DNA from: Nitrospirota bacterium
GTDB lineage: Bacteria; Nitrospirota; Thermodesulfovibrionia; Thermodesulfovibrionales; JdFR-85
Direction of reading: 5' to 3'
NCBI GenBank assembly: GCA_013151785.1
Contig: JAADHP010000136.1
Span: forward strand, 1-5,553
DNA: 5,553 nt
How positions within the stretch are numbered: position 1 is the first letter of the stretch; every line of letters begins with the position of its first letter. The notes under the pieces are model-generated. The model was given only the letters and a program-made list of their open reading frames with translations. It ran no database searches and had not been told where the DNA came from. The translations under genes and the position numbers were made by a program. Below, piece by piece: positions 1-4,859 of this stretch.

Positions 1-101
1 GAGGTCTTTTTATCCTTTACTACCTGAAGAATCTTTATAGCAACTACAGGAGGTGAGGGAAGTCTTATGTCATCCCTTGTCAATTGTTCAAGTACATTCA
101 T
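1..101 (-). CDS. HDOD-domain protein, N-terminal fragment (continues past the left edge)
   Basis: This is the first 33 codons of a minus-strand gene, reading MNVLEQLTRDDIRLPSPPVV and then AIKILQVVKDKKT, open to the window edge. The stretch LPSPPVVAIKILQVV is the characteristic opening of an HDOD domain, whose usual form is LPxLPxVxxKxLxLL. HDOD proteins are HD-related, usually non-catalytic signalling modules found in regulators of motility, stress and cyclic-nucleotide pathways. The ATG at 99-101 is preferred because the HDOD opening begins about a dozen residues later, as is usual for stand-alone members. No good Shine-Dalgarno sequence precedes it. The gene lies 106 bases downstream of the substrate-binding-protein gene on the same strand and may be co-transcribed with it. 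The fragment is short, so the family call rests on one motif, and whether another domain follows cannot be seen. Confidence 0.72.
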   Translation of the reverse strand, partial: MNVLEQLTRDDIRLPSPPVVAIKILQVVKDKKT

Positions 102-183
102 ATTATTTTCACACTAACCTAATTACCTTTTTAGTTATCGTGCCTTTATTATCTTATCGAACAAAATAATAAGACCTTTAATC

Positions 184-197
184 TGCTGTTATCAGCA
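184..197 (-). terminator. Weak hairpin after the substrate-binding-protein gene
   Basis: A TGCTG / CAGCA inverted repeat with a 4-base loop lies 10 bases beyond the stop codon at 208-210 on the minus strand. The 5-bp stem is short and is followed by GATTAAAGG, not a T-run, so it is not a convincing intrinsic terminator. The rest of 102-207 is AT-rich and includes another weak AT-only pairing (146-152 with 166-172). I see no other feature in this gap. Confidence 0.2.
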
Positions 198-207
198 TAG
201 TCAGTTT

Positions 208-1833
208 TTATGGTATCATGTGATGTCTCTGAAGTGCCTCTGGAACATACCATTTGTGAATATTATAGGTTATGCCAATGGGCGAAGGCTTTATTCCCCT
301 GAAACGTGCATGAACTATAGGCAATGCATCAGGCACGTAGAGAAATACATAGGGGGCATCCTCGGCCAGGATTTCCTGGAATCTATAGTAGATCTTCTTA
401 CGTTTCTGCTGATCAAACACCCTTCTGCCCATCTCAAGGAGTTTATCCACCTCCGGATTGCTGTAGGATATAAAATTAAATTCCTTTTCATGGGTCTTGC
501 TCGAATGCCATATGTCATACTGGTCAGGGTCAAGCCCTATGGACCAGCCCAGGATTACGGCCTCAAAGCGTCTCTTGTCTATAAATTCATTTATAAAGGC
601 ACTCCATTCCACGAGCCTTACATTCACTTTTATACCCACCTGTTTCAATCTCCACTGGATAATGGTGGCTGTCTTTTCTCTCAGACTGTTGCCCATATTG
701 GTGAGTATGGTAAACTCAAAGGGAACACCATTCTTCTCAAGCACACCATCACCATCCTTATCCACCCAGCCTGCCTCTTTCAGTAACTTTCTTGCCAGTT
801 CAGGATTGTAATCATACCTCTGCACATCAGGATTATAGGGCCATGTATTGGGCACATAGGGGCCTGTAGCAACACTGCCGAGTCCGAAAAGTACCACATC
901 GATTATCTCCTTCTTATCAATGGCATAGGATATGGCCTTTCTTACCCTTTTGTCCTTAAAAAAGGGATGTTTCAGATTGAATCCAAGATAGGTATAAGCG
1001 AAAACAGGGTAGCGGTATTTTCTGAAGTTCTTTCTGAAGTACTCAGTGTTTGTCTGTCTGGTATATTGAATAGGAGTCAATCCCATCATATCCACTCCCC
1101 CTGCCCTTAATTCCATAAACATGGTTGACTGGTCCGGAATAATCCTGTAAACGTAATAATCCAGATAGGGCCTGCCTTCGAAATAATCCTTGTTGGCCTT
1201 CAGTGTCAGGCTCTGTCCTGGTTCCCACTTTTCTAATATAAAGGGTCCCATACCTACAGGTTTTCTTCCAAAGTCTGTTTTGGTTATATCCTTCCCTTCA
1301 AGGAGGTGTTTGGGCAATATGGGCAGGTTGCCCCAGCTACTCAGGGCCGGTGCAAAGGGTCTCTTATAGGTAACCCTGAAGGTGTACTTATCCAGCACCT
1401 CTGCCTTCTCTACCTCCAGGAAATCCCCCTTGTAAGGAGTGGGGGTTTTATCACTGATAATGGTTTTGTAACCAAACATTACATCATCTGCTGTAAATTC
1501 CACGCCATCTGTCCATCTCACACCTTTTCTCAGATGGAAGGTTATTACACGTCCGTCCTGAGAAATATCCCATGACTCTGCAAGGTCTCCAATAAGGGTT
1601 AAATCTGTATCATACTTTACAAGGCCGTTGAAGATAAGTCCTGCCACATCATGGGATGCACTATCTCCTGCAAGCATTGGAACAAGGATACTGGGCTCAC
1701 CAATGGAGCCCACTACAAGGGTATCACCATAGGCAGGCTTTGATTCCTTGTCTTCTGGTCCGTAACCTGAGATTACAGGTACACAAACAACAACCAGCAC
1801 CAGGGGTATTAACAGTGGCCACAATTTCCGCAT
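208..1833 (-). CDS. Peptide/nickel-type ABC transporter substrate-binding protein (SBP family 5)
   Basis: This complete 541-residue protein is the usual size for the OppA/DppA/NikA-type family, which captures oligopeptides, dipeptides or nickel complexes in the periplasm and delivers them to an ABC permease. Residues 1-24 form a Sec signal peptide: MRK, then a hydrophobic run LWPLLIPLVLVVVCVPVI. Cys17 follows VVV, a poor lipobox, so a freely soluble protein is more likely than a lipoprotein. Family signatures seen are LAESWDISQDGRVITFHLR (about 84-102), the following WTDGVEFTADDV (107-118), GPFILEKWEPGQ (196-207), KDKRVRKAISYAIDK (293-307) and DPDQYDIWHSS (435-445). A DKDGDGVLE loop at 358-366 resembles an EF-hand calcium loop. 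The ATG at 1831-1833 is fixed by the signal peptide. No permease or ATPase gene is adjacent, so it is an orphan binding protein here. The ligand cannot be read from sequence. Confidence 0.93.
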   Translation of the reverse strand: MRKLWPLLIPLVLVVVCVPVISGYGPEDKESKPAYGDTLVVGSIGEPSILVPMLAGDSASHDVAGLIFNGLVKYDTDLTLIGDLAESWDISQDGRVITFHLRKGVRWTDGVEFTADDVMFGYKTIISDKTPTPYKGDFLEVEKAEVLDKYTFRVTYKRPFAPALSSWGNLPILPKHLLEGKDITKTDFGRKPVGMGPFILEKWEPGQSLTLKANKDYFEGRPYLDYYVYRIIPDQSTMFMELRAGGVDMMGLTPIQYTRQTNTEYFRKNFRKYRYPVFAYTYLGFNLKHPFFKDKRVRKAISYAIDKKEIIDVVLFGLGSVATGPYVPNTWPYNPDVQRYDYNPELARKLLKEAGWVDKDGDGVLEKNGVPFEFTILTNMGNSLREKTATIIQWRLKQVGIKVNVRLVEWSAFINEFIDKRRFEAVILGWSIGLDPDQYDIWHSSKTHEKEFNFISYSNPEVDKLLEMGRRVFDQQKRKKIYYRFQEILAEDAPYVFLYVPDALPIVHARFRGIKPSPIGITYNIHKWYVPEALQRHHMIP

Positions 1834-1838
1834 GTGTA

Positions 1839-1847
1839 ATTATATCA
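1839..1847 (-). promoter_or_regulatory. Extended -10 element of the substrate-binding-protein gene
   Basis: On the minus strand the sequence TGATATAAT occurs: a consensus TATAAT box (1839-1844) preceded by the TGn extension. Only 5 bases (TACAC) separate it from the ATG at 1833, so the transcript would be expected to begin at or next to the start codon. I see no good -35 hexamer at 16-18 bases, which extended -10 promoters can tolerate. No Shine-Dalgarno sequence lies between this box and the ATG. The assignment rests on motif match and position only. Confidence 0.45.
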
Positions 1848-1947
1848 TCGGGATGTAAAAAAATTATAGTATATAACCCAAGAATGCCGATAGAAAGAAA
1901 CATCCAAGCTACTAACGGATAGGTGGGTATTGGCTTTGAGCGGATTT

Positions 1948-1990
1948 CAATTTTGCACAAGATTCACCTGGATGGTGAATCGCAAAATTG
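1948..1990 (+). repeat. Internal hairpin 1 of the nested element
   Basis: The lower stem pairs 1948-1956 (CAATTTTGC) with 1982-1990. A 4-base bulge ACAA (1957-1960) follows on the 5' side only. The upper stem pairs GATTCACC (1961-1968) with GGTGAATC (1974-1981) around the loop TGGAT. All 17 pairs are Watson-Crick. Confidence 0.8.
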
Positions 1991-1991
1991 C

Positions 1992-2020
1992 CTCGGAAGC
2001 GGACATGGATGTCCGCTGAG
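1992..2020 (+). repeat. Internal hairpin 2 of the nested element
   Basis: AGCGGAC (1998-2004) pairs with GTCCGCT (2011-2017) around the loop ATGGAT. CTC (1992-1994) pairs with GAG (2018-2020) below a 5'-side bulge GGA (1995-1997). The loop shares TGGAT with hairpin 1, and both hairpins carry their bulge on the 5' side, so the two may descend from one ancestor or serve as a repeated recognition motif. Confidence 0.78.
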
Positions 2021-2030
2021 AAATTGGGGC

Positions 2031-2057
2031 CCCCGGAAAATCGCAGATTTTCTGGGG
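2031..2057 (+). repeat. Internal hairpin 3 of the nested element
   Basis: CCCCGGAAAATC (2031-2042) pairs with GATTTTCTGGGG (2046-2057) around a 3-base loop GCA. This gives 12 pairs, with one G-T pair (2035 with 2053). GGGG at 2026-2029 lies just upstream and could instead pair with the CCCC arm, so two structures are possible. No T-run follows, so this is not an intrinsic terminator on the plus strand. Confidence 0.8.
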
Positions 2058-2198
2058 TGTAAGTTGAGCGGTAAAGCCAATATCCACCTATCCATAAAAC
2101 TGACTGATGAGTCAATCGGCAAATTTACCATATAACAAGACGTTTATTTCTAATATCCACTTACTTTGAATTCAACCTTTGCTGTCTTATCTATAAAT

Positions 2199-2228
2199 TT
2201 GACGACATTCAGGTGATTGTGTGATAAT
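2199..2228 (+). promoter_or_regulatory. Sigma-70-type promoter of the TPR-ispE operon
   Basis: TTGACG (2199-2204) and GATAAT (2223-2228) are separated by 18 bases, and TGT before the -10 box supplies the extended -10 TGn. The -10 box ends 6 bases before the ATG at 2235, so the predicted transcription start falls on or next to the start codon. A weaker alternative is TTGAAT at 2166-2171, inside the TTGAATTCAA palindrome, with an AT-rich -10 around 2190-2196; that would give a leader of roughly 30 bases. The only Shine-Dalgarno-like sequence, AGGTGA (2211-2216), lies 18 bases from the ATG, too far for normal use. Confidence 0.5.
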
Positions 2229-2234
2229 TAATTC

Positions 2235-3992
2235 ATGAAATACATTCTATACATCATACTGTCGATAGCCATGCTGTCCTGTAGTACGCTTGGGAGCTAC
2301 AAAACAGAAGGTGTAAAGTCAAAGCTCATATCTTCAGAAGAAAAAGAGAGTATAATCAAAACAACCCGGCATCAGTTCAGAACAGGACCACCCGGAGAAG
2401 CCTACTACTACTATATGGTCGGATACAAGGCAGAGCTTGATGGTAAGTGGGAGATGGCACTTGAATACTACAGAAAGGCATCCGAACTGGATCCATCTTC
2501 ATCGTACCTGAAGATAAGAATAGGATATATCCTGTTACGGATGGGAAAGGTAAAAGAGGCCACAGAGCTTGCAGAAGGTATTGTTAAACAATTCCCTGAT
2601 AACATAGCTGCCCTGAAGCTCCTCGGTCAACTCTACAATGGCCAGAAAAGAAAAGAGGATGCCATTGAGATATACAAAAGGATAATAAAGATAAATCCAG
2701 ATGACACAGAATCTCATCTCTTTCTTGGTGTACTCTATGCCTCAGTAAAGAAATACGACAAGGCCATCGATACGCTAAAAAAACTTCTTGTAAAAAAGCC
2801 TGACAACCTTATGGCATTGTATTATATAGCCTCAATATATTTTGATAAAAGAGACTTTCAGAATGCAGAGAAATATTTCAATAAATGCCTGGAGATCAAA
2901 CCTGACTTCGATACTGCCTATTTTAATCTTGCCCTTATAAACGAGCTGAAGGGCAATTCTGCAAAGGCTATAGAGTATTACAACAAAGCTGCCACTTTGA
3001 ATCCACATAATATAGAAGCACGTGAACGATTATCCAGAATGTATCTGAAGGAGGAAAGAATTGAAGAGGCAATCAAGGAACTGAAAAAACTCAGTCATGA
3101 ACTCCCCAAGAACATTGATATTCATAAAAGACTGGGACTTCTATACATGGACCAGAAGAAGTATGAAAAGGCAATAGAAGAGTTTCAGATTGTTAAGAAG
3201 GCACAACCCCGTGATGTGGTAGCAAGATATTACATATCAATTGCCCTTGAAGAACTAAAACGCTATGACATGGCAATAAAAGAGATAAAGGAACTCCTGG
3301 ATATACAACCAAAGAACCTTAATGCATTACTACACCTTGCATATCTTTACACTGAAACAGAGAGATATGAAGAGGCGATTAAGACATATGATGAGCTTCT
3401 TGGTATAGAGAAAAAGGCAGACTTTTATATCTTCAAGGCCTTAAATTATTTAAAACTGAACAAACTAAAGGAAGCAGAAAAGACTCTGCTGATGGCATCA
3501 AAGGATTACCCTGACAATGCAGAGGTCTTCTTCAATCTTGCCATAATCTATGAAAAGATGAACCGTTTCGAAGACATGGTTAAGGCGCTCAAGAAAACGA
3601 TTAAATTAGATCCTGAACATGCAGATGCATTGAATTATCTCGGGTATAGTTATGCTGACAGGGGGATCAACCTCCAGGAGGCATTAGAGTTGATCCAGAA
3701 GGCACTATCACTTAAACCTGACAGCGGCTACATCATTGATAGTCTCGGATGGGTCTACTATAAACTCGGTAAATACGAAAAAGCTCTGAAAGAGCTTAAA
3801 AGAGCACTTAACTATGTAGAAAATGACCCTGTCATATACGACCATATTGGTGATGTCTATCTTAAGCTTGGCAACAGAAAGAAGGCACTCAAGGCATACA
3901 AAAAGGCCCTGGAATTTCATGAAAAAGAGAAAGGGATAAAGGAAAAGATAGAGAAAAAGATCAGAAATCTCGTTCATGAAGATAACTCTTAA
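2235..3992 (+). CDS. TPR-repeat lipoprotein upstream of ispE
   Basis: This complete 585-residue protein starts with a short signal sequence (MKYILYIILSIAML) followed by Ser-Cys16, a plausible lipobox for membrane anchoring. From about residue 56 to 565 it is an almost unbroken array of about 15 tetratricopeptide repeats of 34 residues, with the usual W/Y-G-Y-A-P pattern, for example GKWEMALEYYRKASELDP and KYEKALKELKRALNY. Repeat 13 is one residue longer (YADRGINLQEALELIQKA), and the segment from there through DSLGWVYYKLGKYEKAL resembles the C-terminal signature of large TPR proteins encoded beside lolB/ispE in other bacteria. TPR arrays are protein-binding scaffolds; no catalytic domain is visible. 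The ATG is fixed by an in-frame TAA at 2229-2231 and by the signal sequence. It overlaps ispE by 17 bases. A role in envelope assembly is inferred from the signal sequence and gene context only. Confidence 0.9.
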   Translation: MKYILYIILSIAMLSCSTLGSYKTEGVKSKLISSEEKESIIKTTRHQFRTGPPGEAYYYYMVGYKAELDGKWEMALEYYRKASELDPSSSYLKIRIGYILLRMGKVKEATELAEGIVKQFPDNIAALKLLGQLYNGQKRKEDAIEIYKRIIKINPDDTESHLFLGVLYASVKKYDKAIDTLKKLLVKKPDNLMALYYIASIYFDKRDFQNAEKYFNKCLEIKPDFDTAYFNLALINELKGNSAKAIEYYNKAATLNPHNIEARERLSRMYLKEERIEEAIKELKKLSHELPKNIDIHKRLGLLYMDQKKYEKAIEEFQIVKKAQPRDVVARYYISIALEELKRYDMAIKEIKELLDIQPKNLNALLHLAYLYTETERYEEAIKTYDELLGIEKKADFYIFKALNYLKLNKLKEAEKTLLMASKDYPDNAEVFFNLAIIYEKMNRFEDMVKALKKTIKLDPEHADALNYLGYSYADRGINLQEALELIQKALSLKPDSGYIIDSLGWVYYKLGKYEKALKELKRALNYVENDPVIYDHIGDVYLKLGNRKKALKAYKKALEFHEKEKGIKEKIEKKIRNLVHEDNS

Positions 3993-4845
3993 ATCACCTG
4001 CCAAAATAAACTGGTTTCTCTATGTAACAGGAAAGCGAGATGACGGTTACCATAATCTTTTCAGCGGTTACCATAATCTTTTCAGCCTCATGCAAACGGT
4101 TTCACTCCATGACACCCTGCACTTTGAACCTTCTGATAACGGAGGTATCAATATTCTCTCCGATACTGCCATACCCGTAAAAGAAAACCTTATCTTCAGG
4201 GCAGCAATGGCATTGAAAAGTCATACAGGATATCACGGAGGCGTCAGGGTCACTCTTCACAAGGAAATCCCCATGGAGGCAGGCCTTGGCGGTGGAAGCA
4301 GTAATGCAGCAACCACCCTGCTGGGTCTGAACAAACTCTGGAATCTAAGACTCTCTGAAAAAGAACTCTTGGAGCTTGCCTCGGATATAGGCTCGGATGT
4401 GCCATTTTTTATCTTTCAGGAACCTGCACTGGTAGAAGGAAAAGGAGAAATTATAACACGGATGAAGTTCAACCGCCCTATGGAGGTCTTTATCCTGATT
4501 GTAAAGCCACCCTTTGGAGTATCCACGAGCAGGGCATATAAAGAGATAAAAAATTACAGCAAGCCAGACAACTCTGTAGTTGAACATATAAAGGATGTTT
4601 TTTTTAATAAGAGATATGATCTCCTGCCAGAGATAATGGTAAATGACCTTGAAAGGCCTGTATTCAGACTCTATCCCGAATTGAAAGAGATCAAAAAGAC
4701 ACTCTTGAATTACGGCGCCATAGGTGCCCTGCTTTCTGGTAGCGGATCATCCCTCTTCGGTGTCTTCAAGGAAAGTGACATGGCTGAAAAGGCATCAGAA
4801 TTGTTTAAAGACGGATACTGGACAAGGATTGTAGTACCTACATAG
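3976..4845 (+). CDS. ispE: 4-diphosphocytidyl-2-C-methyl-D-erythritol kinase
   Basis: IspE is a GHMP-family kinase that phosphorylates the 2-hydroxyl of CDP-methylerythritol with ATP, in the MEP route to isoprenoid precursors, in the cytosol. The 289-residue product shows the N-terminal SPAKINWFLYVTGKRDDGYH (Lys10, Tyr25, His26), the glycine-rich ATP loop PMEAGLGGGSSNAATTL (99-115), GSDVPFF with the presumed catalytic Asp141, and the C-terminal GALLSGSGSSLFGVF motif. These correspond to Lys10, Tyr25, His26 and Asp141 of the E. coli enzyme. Residues 31-37 are an exact second copy of 24-30, made by a 21-bp tandem duplication; without it the length is 282, normal for the family. The start lies inside the upstream TPR gene, 14 bases before that gene's TAA, with no clear Shine-Dalgarno sequence, so translational coupling is likely. 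Confidence 0.96.
   Translation: MKITLKSPAKINWFLYVTGKRDDGYHNLFSGYHNLFSLMQTVSLHDTLHFEPSDNGGINILSDTAIPVKENLIFRAAMALKSHTGYHGGVRVTLHKEIPMEAGLGGGSSNAATTLLGLNKLWNLRLSEKELLELASDIGSDVPFFIFQEPALVEGKGEIITRMKFNRPMEVFILIVKPPFGVSTSRAYKEIKNYSKPDNSVVEHIKDVFFNKRYDLLPEIMVNDLERPVFRLYPELKEIKKTLLNYGAIGALLSGSGSSLFGVFKESDMAEKASELFKDGYWTRIVVPT
4044..4086 (+). repeat. Perfect 21-bp tandem duplication inside ispE
   Basis: 4044-4064 and 4065-4085 are identical over 21 bases (CGGTTACC...TTTTCAG), and the periodicity extends one further base. The unit is a multiple of three, so the reading frame is kept and the peptide GYHNLFS is repeated back to back. With no silent difference between the copies, the event is recent or is an artefact. 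Confidence 0.97.
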
Positions 4846-4859
4846 ATCTCTACAATGTC
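4821..4859. other. Inverted repeat spanning the convergent stop codons
   Basis: ATTGTAG (4828-4834) pairs with CTACAAT (4850-4856), and GAC (4821-4823) pairs with GTC (4857-4859) across a 4-base bulge. The 15-base loop contains the ispE TAG, and the right arm contains the stop of the converging gene. Neither strand has a T-run after it, so a bidirectional terminator role is only a suggestion; the match may be chance. Confidence 0.3.

Larger units (their letters stand above)
1917..2093 (+). repeat. Nested inverted-repeat element: long closing stem with three internal hairpins (structured RNA or MITE-like)
   Basis: The two ends are near-perfect inverted repeats: 1917-1937 pairs with 2073-2093 over 21 bp with one G-T pair, and a second G-T pair (1938 with 2072) extends it. 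Inside are three consecutive hairpins at 1948-1990, 1992-2020 and 2031-2057. About 120 of 177 bases can be paired, giving a four-way-junction outline. AGCGG occurs on both sides just inside the closing stem (1939-1943, 2067-2071). Neither flank shows a target-site duplication, the region has no coding features, and it is more GC-rich than its surroundings. It could be a structured non-coding RNA, part of an upstream leader of the TPR operon, or a small non-autonomous mobile element. I do not recognise it as a known RNA family. Pairing is seen directly; function is unknown. Confidence 0.7.
1834..2234. other. 401-base divergent intergenic region
   Basis: This region separates the minus-strand binding-protein gene from the plus-strand TPR-ispE operon. 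From left to right it holds the extended -10 of the leftward gene (1839-1847), an AT-rich stretch (about 1850-1880), the nested-hairpin element (1917-2093), a small TGACT/AGTCA hairpin (2101-2114), a perfect 10-base palindrome TTGAATTCAA (2166-2175) and the rightward promoter (2199-2228). The open frames across it have no recognisable protein features, and their apparent codons are dictated by the inverted repeats. I see no tRNA, transposase remnant or intrinsic terminator with a T-run. Confidence 0.7.

Noticed and set aside
220..811. Long plus-strand open frames opposite the substrate-binding-protein gene
   Set aside because: They are antisense shadows of a gene with strong family motifs and show no protein features of their own.
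2031..2060. Hairpin 3 as an intrinsic terminator
   Set aside because: The stem is strong, but TGTAAGTTGAG follows and not a T-run; on the minus strand the following bases are also not T-rich.
2063..2069. GTTGAGC matches the integron attC core GTTRRRY
   Set aside because: No inverse core RYYYAAC is present at the other end, and there is no integrase or cassette array. A single 7-base degenerate match is weak.
1917..2093. Retron-type ncRNA (closing inverted repeat with internal hairpins)
   Set aside because: No reverse transcriptase gene is next to it; the flanking genes are a binding protein and a TPR lipoprotein, so only the outline is similar.
2104..2123. CTGATGAGTC resembling the hammerhead ribozyme core CUGAUGA
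   Set aside because: The expected stem II would be 3 bp with a G-U pair, the following bases are CAAA in place of GAAA, and I could not find matching stems I and III with a cleavage site.
1912..2135. Small open frames across the nested-hairpin element on both strands (67 and 70 codons)
   Set aside because: They follow the inverted repeats, lack recognisable protein motifs and ribosome binding sites, and overlap each other antisense.
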